Of a DNA stretch of 64,000 nucleotides, positions 27,236 through 36,754 are shown in pieces (the stretch's first letter is position 1; each line of letters starts with the position of its first letter). The stretch lies in the NCBI GenBank assembly GCA_934359255.1, contig CAKRLG010000010.1, positions 19,623 to 83,622 of the forward strand, given 5' to 3'. The DNA is from an uncultured Ruminococcus sp. GTDB taxonomy: Bacteria > Bacillota > Clostridia > Lachnospirales > Lachnospiraceae. Made by a program: the position numbers and the translations under genes. The notes beneath the pieces were generated by a model, which was given only the letters and a program-made list of their open reading frames with translations, made no database searches and had not been told where the DNA came from.

Positions 27236-28600
27236 ATGATTAATATGTTTGAAGTAAACGAAACCAATAAGATGATTGAGCAGGAAAACCTGGATGTGCG
27301 TACGATCACACTGGGTATCAGTCTGTTAGATTGTATCGACAGTGACCTGGAGAAAGTCAATCAGAAGGTTTACAATAAAATCACAGGCCTGGCAAAAAAT
27401 CTGGTACAGACCGGTGAGGATATTTCCAAAGAATACGGAATCCCGATTGTAAATAAACGAATCTCCGTTACACCGATCGCACTGATCGGCGGTGCAGCAT
27501 GTAAAACACCGGAAGACTTTGTTACGCTGGCAAAGACACTGGACAAAGTAGCAAAAGAAGTAGGTGTAAACTTCATAGGCGGTTATTCTGCACTGGTATC
27601 AAAAGGTATGACAAAAGCAGATGAACTGCTGATCCGTTCTATTCCGCAGGCTCTTGCCGAGACCGAGCGTGTCTGCAGTTCCGTAAACCTTGGTTCCACA
27701 AAGACAGGCATCAACATGGATGCTGTAAAACTGATGGGTGAGATGGTTCTTGCCACAGCAGAAGCCACCAAAGAAGACGATTCTCTGGGATGTGCAAAAC
27801 TGGTCGTATTCTGTAACGCACCGGATGATAACCCGTTTATGGCAGGTGCCTTCCACGGGGTGACAGAAGCAGATGCAATCATCAATGTTGGTGTCAGCGG
27901 ACCTGGTGTTGTTAATTACGCCCTGTCACAAGTAAGAGGTGAAAACTTCGAAGTTTTGTGTGAAACTATCAAAAAGACTGCATTTAAGATCACCCGTGTC
28001 GGACAGCTGGTTGCACAGGAAGCATCGAAGAGACTGAACGTACCTTTTGGTATCGTAGACCTGTCTCTGGCACCGACTCCGGCAATCGGAGATTCTGTTG
28101 CTCAGATTCTGGAAGAGATCGGTCTGGAACGTGTAGGCGCACCGGGAACCACAGCAGCACTTGCCATGTTAAATGACCAGGTGAAAAAAGGCGGTGTTAT
28201 GGCATCCTCTTATGTCGGTGGCTTAAGCGGGGCATTTATTCCGGTCAGCGAAGATCAGGGAATGATCGATGCAGTCAATCTGGGAGCTCTGTCTCTGGAA
28301 AAACTGGAAGCCATGACCTGTGTCTGCTCGGTAGGTCTGGATATGATCGCGATTCCTGGAGATACACCGGCAACTACAATTTCAGGCATGATCGCAGATG
28401 AGATGGCAATCGGTATGGTAAACCAGAAAACCACAGCAGTCCGTGTGATTCCGGTTATCGGAAAAGGTGTGGGCGAAACTGTAGAGTTTGGTGGATTACT
28501 CGGTTATGCACCGGTAATGCCTGTAAATACTTTCCGTTGTGATGATTTCATCAATCGCGGAGGAAGAATTCCGGCACCGATCCACAGCTTTAAAAACTAA
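27236..28600 (+). CDS. PFL family protein (DUF711/UPF0210)
   Basis: 454 aa. It matches the UPF0210/DUF711 family end to end: the start has [19 protein letters not shown], and the C terminus has [30 protein letters not shown]. The fold is related to the pyruvate formate-lyase barrel, but the glycyl-radical loop is missing, so the PFL name does not imply that reaction. It pairs with the upstream ACT gene (23-base gap). Function unknown despite wide conservation. CAGGAGGGCAG precedes the ATG. Confidence 0.92.
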   Translation: MINMFEVNETNKMIEQENLDVRTITLGISLLDCIDSDLEKVNQKVYNKITGLAKNLVQTGEDISKEYGIPIVNKRISVTPIALIGGAACKTPEDFVTLAKTLDKVAKEVGVNFIGGYSALVSKGMTKADELLIRSIPQALAETERVCSSVNLGSTKTGINMDAVKLMGEMVLATAEATKEDDSLGCAKLVVFCNAPDDNPFMAGAFHGVTEADAIINVGVSGPGVVNYALSQVRGENFEVLCETIKKTAFKITRVGQLVAQEASKRLNVPFGIVDLSLAPTPAIGDSVAQILEEIGLERVGAPGTTAALAMLNDQVKKGGVMASSYVGGLSGAFIPVSEDQGMIDAVNLGALSLEKLEAMTCVCSVGLDMIAIPGDTPATTISGMIADEMAIGMVNQKTTAVRVIPVIGKGVGETVEFGGLLGYAPVMPVNTFRCDDFINRGGRIPAPIHSFKN

Positions 28601-28612
28601 AAAGATTCCTGA

Positions 28613-28632
28613 AAAAATACTTGCGTATTTTT
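28613..28632 (+). other. Small perfect hairpin downstream of UPF0210 gene
   Basis: AAAAATAC-ttgc-GTATTTTT, 8 bp, just upstream of the stronger terminator. Confidence 0.5.
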
Positions 28633-28650
28633 GAAGAGACTGTTATACTT

Positions 28651-28689
28651 GGTTCTATCAGATAGTTCTTTATCTGATAGAACCTTTTT
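28651..28689 (+). terminator. Terminator after the UPF0210 gene
   Basis: A perfect 14-bp stem (GGTTCTATCAGATA with TATCTGATAGAACC) closes a six-base loop and is followed by TTTTT. A promoter-like TTGCGT-17-TATACT (28621-28649) abuts its 5' side. Confidence 0.85.
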
Positions 28690-28938
28690 CATAGGTTCAT
28701 TCCGGCAGTTCTGCCAAAGATTCCAATTTTAAAAATTAAAACAGGGATGGATAAAATCTTTATACCCGGAGGGATTTTTGCGTCCTTGAACAGGAGAGCA
28801 GGTGATAAGAAAATAGAGCATTAAATATATACATATCTGGTACGATATCTAAAACATGTCAACAAACATAGCAACAATCATATCAACAAACATATCAAAA
28901 AAAGCATATCAGAAACAAATCAAAGGAGAAATACAACA
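28690..28938 (+). other. Gene-free leader of the SipW/TasA-like operon
   Basis: No gene or known riboswitch is visible. The last 65 bases (about 28855-28920) carry short imperfect direct repeats of CATATCAACAAA. A promoter could not be fixed with confidence; TTAAAT...TACGAT near 28823-28845 is weak. AAAGGAG precedes the first gene. Confidence 0.4.
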
Positions 28939-29634
28939 ATGAAAAACAAAACATGGAAAAATTATCTTGGTGCGGCAGCGTTGGTAACTGTTCTTTTTGC
29001 AGGCTCTGTTTCTGCTTATTTTACTGATCAGGACGAGAAAATAAATACGTTTACTGTGGGTAAAGTAACGATCGAGCTGGAAGAACCAAAATGGGAGAAA
29101 AAACCGGATGATGATGGCAATAAGATTCCGGATGAAGCGGAGCATATGACACCGAATCAGACGATCGTCAAAGATCCCCAGGTGAAAAATACGGGAAGTA
29201 ATGATGCATTTATCTACATGACAGTAGAAGTTCCATGCAGACAGATCATCGCAGTAAATAATGATGGTACAAGAAATCCACCGGCGATGAGAGAGTTATA
29301 TAACTATCAGGTGGATAATTCCTGGAAACTGCTGGGAACTGTGGATGTGAGCGATGAAAGTGGAAAGAAGGTTGCGGAAAAACATCTGTATGCGTATGCA
29401 GGAGCGCAGGGAATCTGTACCGTAGTAAAACCGCAGGAGACAACAAAACCACTGTTTAATCAGGTGACCTTTATCAATGCGATGGAAGGACAGGGATTGG
29501 AGGAGAATACCTATAAGATCAATATTCAGGCATATGGGATACAGACAACTGATCTGAATGGCGGAACAAAAGACGCAGCTGAAATCTGGAATATCATCAC
29601 CAATCAAAGAGAACTTACGGAACGATTTTCTTAA
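28939..29634 (+). CDS. SipW-dependent TasA/camelysin-like surface protein 1
   Basis: 231 aa. The signal region, LGAAALVTVLFAGSVSAYFTDQDEK, has the hydrophobic core followed by AYFTD and then INTFTVGKVTIEL. This is the SipW-type signal and first strand of the TasA/CalY family. A central Asp-rich insertion (EKKPDDDGNKIPDEAEH) resembles a Ca2+ loop and is followed by NTGSNDAFIYMTVEVP, the family's second conserved strand. TasA proteins form biofilm fibres after SipW cleavage. First gene of a five-gene run ending at 34254. Confidence 0.85.
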   Translation: MKNKTWKNYLGAAALVTVLFAGSVSAYFTDQDEKINTFTVGKVTIELEEPKWEKKPDDDGNKIPDEAEHMTPNQTIVKDPQVKNTGSNDAFIYMTVEVPCRQIIAVNNDGTRNPPAMRELYNYQVDNSWKLLGTVDVSDESGKKVAEKHLYAYAGAQGICTVVKPQETTKPLFNQVTFINAMEGQGLEENTYKINIQAYGIQTTDLNGGTKDAAEIWNIITNQRELTERFS

Positions 29635-29649
29635 CAGAGGAGAGTGACG

Positions 29650-30174
29650 ATGATGAAAAAAATTTTATCCATGGCTGGAATCGTCTGCTTCAGTATGTTG
29701 GTTGCGGTCGGTACGCATGGAATCTACAGTTGGTTTACCGATCAGAGCCAACGTGTCAATTCTTTTTCTGTAGGAATGAATGAAGTAGAGATCCGAGAAG
29801 AATTTCCGGATCAGGAACTCACACCGGGGAAAATCATTAAAAAAGAAGCCGGTTTCAGGAATACAGGTCTGGTTCCCATGTATGTGAGGGCGGTTTTCCT
29901 GTTCAGTAACAAGGAGGCGGAAGAAGGAAGCGAACTTCTGATGGGTAGTACCTTGTGGGAGAAAGCAGACGATGGATATTACTATTATAAAAAGATAGTA
30001 CAGCCACAGGAAAGCACGGAACTTTTTCTGAAAGGGATTCACTGGAAAGAGCAGGAAATTACGGAAGGATTTGATCTGACGATATATACCGAGACAGTAC
30101 AGGCAGCTGGACACAGCAGTGCAAAAGAAGCATTTGCGCGGATGATGGAGCGGCAGGAAGGTGGGCAGGTATGA
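29650..30174 (+). CDS. SipW-dependent TasA/camelysin-like surface protein 2
   Basis: About 174 aa. Signal core GIVCFSMLVAVGTHGIYSWFTDQSQR, with YSWFTD in the place of AYFTD, then VNSFSVGMNEVEIRE, and later FRNTGLVPMYVRAVFLF. It lacks the Asp-rich insertion of the first protein. ATG 29650 or 29653 follows AGGAGAG; the in-frame GTG at 29644 is less likely. It starts just after protein 1 and overlaps the next gene by four bases (ATGA), so the three are co-translated. Likely a minor fibre subunit or chaperone-like partner (inference). Confidence 0.8.
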   Translation: MMKKILSMAGIVCFSMLVAVGTHGIYSWFTDQSQRVNSFSVGMNEVEIREEFPDQELTPGKIIKKEAGFRNTGLVPMYVRAVFLFSNKEAEEGSELLMGSTLWEKADDGYYYYKKIVQPQESTELFLKGIHWKEQEITEGFDLTIYTETVQAAGHSSAKEAFARMMERQEGGQV

Positions 30175-31331
30175 AAATAACAGGGAAAATCAGTGCTTTG
30201 TTATGTGGGTTACTGGTGATCGGAATCTCAGGAATCTACGGATTGCCGAAAGCTTATGTCCTGTATCAGGCAAACAGTGGAAAAGTAGCAATTCATCTGG
30301 AAGAGTATCGGATGAAGGAGGAAAAGGAAGTTCCATGGGAAACAGAAGAAAATGTACTTCCGGGCGGTCTGATATCCAAGATTCCACGGATCATTAATGA
30401 TGGAGCAGACTGTTATGTGCGTGCGAAAATAGTATTTACATCGGAGGAGACATCGGATCAGCCGTTGTCTGTGAATAATCTGGAAGGGATTGGCAGTGAG
30501 TGGGTACAGGATGGAGAGTATTTTTACTGTAAGGAAGTGGTAAAGAGCGGGGAGAGCGTTGATTTTTTTCAGGGGATCCGGTTACCTGCCGAATGGAAAG
30601 AAAATCCTGAGGCAGAGAATCGATGGCAGGCGAATGTACAGGCGGAAGCAGTACAGGCAGAATGCTTTTTCCCTGATTTTTCTGGCAGTGATCCATGGGG
30701 GATGAAGACAAATCAGTTTGTTATCCGCCAGGCAATGGAAGGAGAAGCAGAAGAACAAGATGGAGACAAAGAGCAGATGGAGCTGGTGATTGCATCGGAT
30801 CTTCAGGGATTCACGATGGAACAGGAAGGGTGTATGAAGCAGCTGGAGACATTTATGCCGGGAAAAAGTCAGTCAGGAAAAGTAGTGATCAGAAATGGAG
30901 CAGATCATAAACGGGAAGTATTTTTCCAGGCGGAAGCACCGCAGATGACACCACTTCTGGAAAAGATGGAACTCACAGTACAGCTCAGAGAAAATGATCA
31001 GATGCAGATTCTTTATCAGGGAACGGTGACAGAGACGATGTTAAAACAAAATCAGTCTCTGGGAGAAATTCTTCCGGGAAAGGATAAACAAGTAGAATTC
31101 TTATTTTTCCTTCCGGAAGAGGCAGATAATGTATATGCGGCACAAACCGGTCAGGTAAAGTTCTTGTTTACCACGGGGGTACCACAAAAGAATCAGGTAG
31201 TGAAAGTAGCAAAAACGGGAGACAGCCAGCACCCGTGGCACTATCTTGCAACCGGTATCGCGGGAGTTGTACTGGCAGTTGCAGTTCTTGGAAAAGAAAT
31301 CATCAGGAAGAAAGGGATAAAAAGCAGATGA
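30171..31331 (+). CDS. SipW-operon surface protein 3 with C-terminal membrane/sorting-like tail
   Basis: 386 aa. An N-terminal hydrophobic signal (ISALLCGLLVIGISGIYGLP), then two beta-rich regions that keep the family pattern IINDGADCYVRAKIVFTS and VVIRNGADHKREVFFQAE. The C terminus has VAKTGDSQ, a hydrophobic stretch (YLATGIAGVVLAVAVLG) and KEIIRKKGIKSR. That resembles a sortase signal with a degenerate motif (xAKTGD for LPXTG) or a simple membrane anchor. It could be the cell-attached base of the fibre. Overlaps its neighbours by four bases at both ends. Confidence 0.72.
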   Translation: MKITGKISALLCGLLVIGISGIYGLPKAYVLYQANSGKVAIHLEEYRMKEEKEVPWETEENVLPGGLISKIPRIINDGADCYVRAKIVFTSEETSDQPLSVNNLEGIGSEWVQDGEYFYCKEVVKSGESVDFFQGIRLPAEWKENPEAENRWQANVQAEAVQAECFFPDFSGSDPWGMKTNQFVIRQAMEGEAEEQDGDKEQMELVIASDLQGFTMEQEGCMKQLETFMPGKSQSGKVVIRNGADHKREVFFQAEAPQMTPLLEKMELTVQLRENDQMQILYQGTVTETMLKQNQSLGEILPGKDKQVEFLFFLPEEADNVYAAQTGQVKFLFTTGVPQKNQVVKVAKTGDSQHPWHYLATGIAGVVLAVAVLGKEIIRKKGIKSR

Positions 31332-31822
31332 TAAAAGCGACAGAAAGAATTCTGCGATTCTTTCTGACGGCTGTGGGGATGGCAGGTTTTTTCCTGTTTC
31401 TTCTCCCACAGACTGCAGGATGTACGCCACGTGTGGTGATCAGCGGATCTATGGAACCGGCGGTTCCGGTGGGAAGTATCGTATACACAAACAGATGGAT
31501 CAAACAGGAAAATATAAAAGAAGGAGATATTATTGCCTATGGGTTATCAGGGGGAGTATCGGTTCTTCACAGAGTCGTGGAAACAGACAAAAATAGCAGA
31601 ATATGGAGAACAAAGGGAGATGCCAATGAGGTCAGTGATCCCGGAACAGTATCGTATGAACAATATCTTGGAAAAATGATCTTTTCACTCCCGTACGTGG
31701 GATATCTGATATCTGTGTTTAAAAGGAGGAGTATCTGGCTTGGAACTATTGCAGTCGGTATATTACTGATCATATCACAACAGAAGGAAACGTGGAAAAG
31801 CGGAAAGGAGAAGATGGTTTGA
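31328..31822 (+). CDS. sipW: Signal peptidase I, SipW (ER-like) type
   Basis: 164 aa. An N-terminal membrane segment, then VISGSMEPAVPVGS with the catalytic Ser41, and SVLHRVVE with His81 in place of the usual Lys. The Ser-His pair marks the archaeal/ER-type S26B group to which SipW belongs. TKGDANEVSD supplies the conserved Asp region, and a C-terminal membrane segment follows (WLGTIAVGILLIIS). It should cleave the unusual signals of the operon's TasA-like proteins. ATG 31328 overlaps the upstream stop; the longer frame from 31235 is not used. Confidence 0.92.
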   Translation: MIKATERILRFFLTAVGMAGFFLFLLPQTAGCTPRVVISGSMEPAVPVGSIVYTNRWIKQENIKEGDIIAYGLSGGVSVLHRVVETDKNSRIWRTKGDANEVSDPGTVSYEQYLGKMIFSLPYVGYLISVFKRRSIWLGTIAVGILLIISQQKETWKSGKEKMV

Positions 31823-34254
31823 AAATATGGAAAAGAAAAGTAATCTGGCATGGAGTACTGGGAATCTTACTTTCTTTTGTTGTCGCCGGCAACGCAACCG
31901 GAATCTACGGAGCCGACGTCGACGCTACAGTACCGGTAGAAACAGAAAGCGAAATGATGGATAGCGGCGAAGAGGAACCGCAGGAGATTACACAGGAAAA
32001 AACACAGGATGCAGATAATCCGGAACCGTCGGCAGAAGAATCGCAGGAGGTCAGTCACGGAAGTGAGGAAACAGAGAATCCGGAAAAGGATGAAGCAGAC
32101 AAAATACCGGAGACAGAAGATGGGCTGTTTTATCTGGAAAACAGCGAGGAAGAGATATCCACATATTCTTTTGACAACAGCAGCGAACAGCCGGTAGCAA
32201 ATGTTCGATATGACAAATTTTTATGGCCATCCGGTGGAAAAGGTTCTGCATCTTGCCCGAACCTTGGCATGGGGATGAAATATATTGTCGGGGATGATCA
32301 GAACGTTGATGGGGGTGGAAAATGGAGATATGTCTATTGTGTGGAATATCAGAAAGATTGCCCCATCGGGGGACTTAAAATGCAGTTTAAAGGCTGGAGC
32401 AACCGAAAAGTTGCCTATGCACTGTATTACGGTGCACTGTATTATGGATATCCATGCCGTTATGGGCCATATTCTACCGGTGACTGGCAGATGGACTACT
32501 TTGTAACGCAGGTGGCTGTACATATCCTGAATGGAGAATTTACTCTTGCAGCGGCGAGGAACGGGATGAACAAAAGTAATGCCACAACAGCAGAAAAAGA
32601 TCTGGCCTATGACAGGATCAGTAAAATTGTAGCAGCAGCCAATGAGCCAAGTAATTATGGCGGATTTACTGCTGACGGATGGTTGGATATGGACAGCTGT
32701 ACTTTTTCTCTGAATGGTTATAATAACAGTTGGAGCCTGCAAAATGGCAGGTACCTTTCAGGAGGAAAAATTCATGGGAATTTTCAGTCTTATTATGGGT
32801 ATGATTTTCGTGAGCAGTTGACAGGTTATGAGATCAGTGCACCGCAGGGCGTTCAGATTGAAAAAAACGGAAACCAGACATATGCTGATTTTCTGGCAGC
32901 GATTCCACAGGCACAGTACAGGAAATGGCAGCTGACAGGCATGCAGATACCGATCACAGTGACAGCTTCCCTGCCAAGATACTGGGGTGGAGGAATCTAT
33001 AAAAGCAACTCGGCTTCAAATTTCCAGAGTGTCTGCTTGCTGACCTGGGATGCTTCCGGAGGCACCACAAGAAAACAGGCAAGAGTCAATTTGAATATTG
33101 AAAAAGTGACAAGAAATCTGACAATCTACAAAAAGGATCAGGAGACACAGAGGGCTTTAAAAGGTGCACTTTTTTCACTGTGGGCATATGACGGAAGCGG
33201 ATACAGCAAGAAGATCGGTAATTTTCAGGATATGCAGGACGGAAGTTACCAGATAAAAAACATTTCTTATACACAGGCAAAGGATGGCTGGTTTCTGATC
33301 AAAGAAGAACGTGCGCCGGAAAACTATAAAAAGGCATATCGGCTGGAAAACAGTCTGGATGAAGAAAACTACCGCCAGTATGGAGGACGTGAGGTACGTA
33401 TGAATGAGAATGGGTTTTATTCTGACCGTGTGGGACAGCCGTGTGTCTTTTACGATGAGAAAGAAGAACCGAAGGCAAAGGTATATGTAAAAAAATATGA
33501 TATCAAATCCAGAAAATTACTTACAGGAGCACAATTCCAGATTTTTCCCTGGATACAAGGAGAGGAAAGGTACAGTGATCAGGCACTTCAGACATTATCT
33601 TATAACAATCAGAAACAACAGTATGAGACAGAAAAAGAAGTGATTGCAGATACAGCGAATCAGGGAAAGTTTCTGATCCGGGAGACAAAGTCGCCGCAGC
33701 ATTACTGTGGAATCTGGCAGCAGGAAATTACCATAACAGAACCGGGAACGACGACACTGGAACTTGAAGCATGGAACTATCCGGAACGAAAATTTACAAT
33801 CTATAAAAAAATCCGGACAGATGAGCTGGTATGGGCACACGGTAATCCCACGTTCTTTTTCAAAATTTCAGGGAAAGATCTGAATGGGGAGGAACACTGG
33901 TATCAAAGTGTGATATCATTTACAAAAAAAATGGAAAAACAACAGGAATATATCATCGGAAAAGCCGAGATCACTGGAATTCCTGCAGGAATTTACCAGG
34001 TAGAAGAACTTCCACTGACGGCACGGTATATTCTGACAGGTGTCACCTCGAAGGATGCTAATGTGACGGTGGTCAATACTCCAACAGATACCGTGAATGG
34101 AGTTCAAAAGATCAGGACGGAAGTGACTGCGGATCTGACGCTGGAAGACGGAAGCGTAACTTTTGAAAACAGGAAAGTATTCTTTGATGAATACTCCCAC
34201 GATGATGTAGAAGTCAATCATCTGAAAGTATCGGAAGAGAAAAGCGGTAAATAA
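31819..34254 (+). CDS. Thioester-domain surface adhesin (TQXA) with Cna-B/SpaA-like repeats
   Basis: About 811 aa from TTG 31819 (820 from GTG 31792). I choose TTG because AAAGGAG lies eight bases before it and TTGA overlaps the sipW stop. Signal peptide ends near YGADV, followed by an acidic Glu/Gln-rich linker (about 35-120). The thioester domain holds Cys174 (YCVEY) and Gln231 (VTQVAVH), the pair that forms an internal Cys-Gln thioester able to bond covalently to host amines. SpaA/Cna-B-like beta domains follow (KVTRNLTIYKKD, KAKVYVKKYDIKS, KFTIYKKIRTDE). The end has no sortase motif or membrane anchor. No plus-strand terminator is seen. Confidence 0.85.
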   Translation: MKIWKRKVIWHGVLGILLSFVVAGNATGIYGADVDATVPVETESEMMDSGEEEPQEITQEKTQDADNPEPSAEESQEVSHGSEETENPEKDEADKIPETEDGLFYLENSEEEISTYSFDNSSEQPVANVRYDKFLWPSGGKGSASCPNLGMGMKYIVGDDQNVDGGGKWRYVYCVEYQKDCPIGGLKMQFKGWSNRKVAYALYYGALYYGYPCRYGPYSTGDWQMDYFVTQVAVHILNGEFTLAAARNGMNKSNATTAEKDLAYDRISKIVAAANEPSNYGGFTADGWLDMDSCTFSLNGYNNSWSLQNGRYLSGGKIHGNFQSYYGYDFREQLTGYEISAPQGVQIEKNGNQTYADFLAAIPQAQYRKWQLTGMQIPITVTASLPRYWGGGIYKSNSASNFQSVCLLTWDASGGTTRKQARVNLNIEKVTRNLTIYKKDQETQRALKGALFSLWAYDGSGYSKKIGNFQDMQDGSYQIKNISYTQAKDGWFLIKEERAPENYKKAYRLENSLDEENYRQYGGREVRMNENGFYSDRVGQPCVFYDEKEEPKAKVYVKKYDIKSRKLLTGAQFQIFPWIQGEERYSDQALQTLSYNNQKQQYETEKEVIADTANQGKFLIRETKSPQHYCGIWQQEITITEPGTTTLELEAWNYPERKFTIYKKIRTDELVWAHGNPTFFFKISGKDLNGEEHWYQSVISFTKKMEKQQEYIIGKAEITGIPAGIYQVEELPLTARYILTGVTSKDANVTVVNTPTDTVNGVQKIRTEVTADLTLEDGSVTFENRKVFFDEYSHDDVEVNHLKVSEEKSGK

Positions 34255-34258
34255 CAGT

Positions 34259-34296
34259 AAAAAACTGCAGATAACCGGGAAAACAGTTATCTGCAG
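34259..34296 (-). terminator. Terminator of tmcAL
   Basis: CTGCAGATAAC (34265) pairs perfectly with GTTATCTGCAG (34286). Read on the minus strand it ends in TTTTTT. The plus strand has no U run after it. Confidence 0.75.
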
Positions 34297-34313
34297 AAAA
34301 AAAGATATCGGTA

Positions 34314-35540
34314 TCAGGGAAGAATCACGAGAGGTTTTCGGTATTCATGCACAAATGGAGTGTGATATTTTTCACACCAGACAGCCTCATAAAGATTTGA
34401 AATCTCCACATTTTTTGAAAAAACAGCCGCGGTTTCGTCGGACAACAGGGAAGCAGCATCTGCTGCTTTGGTAATGACCGGAATGGAGCTGTGTTTTTTG
34501 AACTCAGAAAGAACCGGTGCTGCCTGACGGCGAAAACCTAGAAGTCTTGCGTAGGAAAGCACAGGGACATGGGAGATCTGAAGCAGACAATGCATCAGCA
34601 TTCGACAGATCCGGCTATAGGTGAGTTCCCGTGTTTTTAAGAGTGCGGCATACTGTCCCCAGCTTTCATAAGAACCTCTGGTGTGAAAGAGACGCTGCAC
34701 AAAGTCCGGTGTGACATCCTGATAAGATGTAAGCAGAGCTTTGTCAGAAGAAAACAGAAGCCAGCGAAGATAAGGGGAAAAATCTTCTTCATCCAGAAAC
34801 TGTGGGCAGGTAAAGGTCTGCGAAAGAAGCTCAGATATGGCGGGCGGAAAACAGGAAGATACAGCAGTGTCTGACATCTTACAGTTCGCAGATTTCCACA
34901 GGGCACGGATGGCAGAAGCAGAAGGAAACTCCCCATTCAGTGAGTCGTCGTGATAGCCATTTCCTTCGCGCTTTACCGTAAGCGGCCGAATCGGACTGTT
35001 CTGACGACAGAGTGCTTTACAGTATTCCACACCGAGAATGTTATTCGGTGTCTGTAAAAAGGTTCCGGTATCGGCATCTGTATTTGAAAGCAGCTCCTGG
35101 AGAGTGAGACTGCGCGCTTTTGGAAAGGATTCTCCTTTTTTTAGATATTCTTTTAAAAGATTCCGGTATTCCGGTGCTTCAGCGGAGAGAAAAGATCCGA
35201 GTTTCAAAAATGGTTCAATGGTTCCGCTTTCGCTTCCAAAAGAAAGAACGTCCACACAACCGAGTGCGTTAAGCAGTCGGACGGCATTTTGCGCAAAGAA
35301 TTCTGCACTCTCGCAGGAATGGGTTGACGGCAGTTCAAAGACAAGATCCGCGCCGCCGAGAAGTGCCATCCGGGTGCGCAGATGCTTGGAATACAGGGCA
35401 GGTGCTCCCCGCTGTACAAAATCTCCGCTCAGGACAACGACGATATAATCGGCTCCTGTAAGTTCTCTGGTTTTCTGTATATGATAAGCATGTCCAGTGT
35501 GAAACGGATTATATTCCGCAATGATTCCGGCAATTTTCAT
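34314..35540 (-). CDS. tmcAL: tRNA(Met) cytidine acetate ligase TmcAL (YlbM)
   Basis: 408 aa. It opens MKIAGIIAEYNPFHTGHAYH, a nucleotidyltransferase HxGH-type site, followed by VVVLSGDFVQRGAPAL and GADLVFELPSTHSCESAEFFA, all diagnostic of TmcAL/YlbM. By work on the Bacillus enzyme, it uses acetate and ATP to make N4-acetylcytidine at the wobble base of elongator tRNA-Met. It sits alone on the minus strand, next to pta-ackA, which handles the same acetate; that link is only suggestive. Confidence 0.93.
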   Translation of the reverse strand: MKIAGIIAEYNPFHTGHAYHIQKTRELTGADYIVVVLSGDFVQRGAPALYSKHLRTRMALLGGADLVFELPSTHSCESAEFFAQNAVRLLNALGCVDVLSFGSESGTIEPFLKLGSFLSAEAPEYRNLLKEYLKKGESFPKARSLTLQELLSNTDADTGTFLQTPNNILGVEYCKALCRQNSPIRPLTVKREGNGYHDDSLNGEFPSASAIRALWKSANCKMSDTAVSSCFPPAISELLSQTFTCPQFLDEEDFSPYLRWLLFSSDKALLTSYQDVTPDFVQRLFHTRGSYESWGQYAALLKTRELTYSRICRMLMHCLLQISHVPVLSYARLLGFRRQAAPVLSEFKKHSSIPVITKAADAASLLSDETAAVFSKNVEISNLYEAVWCEKYHTPFVHEYRKPLVILP

Positions 35541-35650
35541 GGTTGCACCTCAAAAAATACATAAATTATTTTCTCATTCTAACAGGGAAGATGCAGAAAA
35601 ACAAGGCTTTCCGGAGAAATAGCGAAGATATGTTAAAAAATTAACTAACC

Positions 35651-35679
35651 TTGTCACTGTAAAGGAAAAAGAGTATAAT
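35651..35679 (+). promoter_or_regulatory. Sigma-A promoter of pta-ackA
   Basis: TTGTCA, 17-base spacer, TATAAT, about 40 bases upstream of pta. Confidence 0.8.
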
Positions 35680-35700
35680 TTTATGTAGTGAGCAAAATAG

Positions 35701-36714
<1,014 letters not shown>

Positions 36715-36754
36715 AACAGATACATAAAAGTATGTTTAATTGGAGGAAGAAAAC

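Noticed and set aside
28690..28938. Cyclic di-GMP riboswitch before the surface operon
   Set aside because: The GEMM core and paired loops are not recognisable in the leader.
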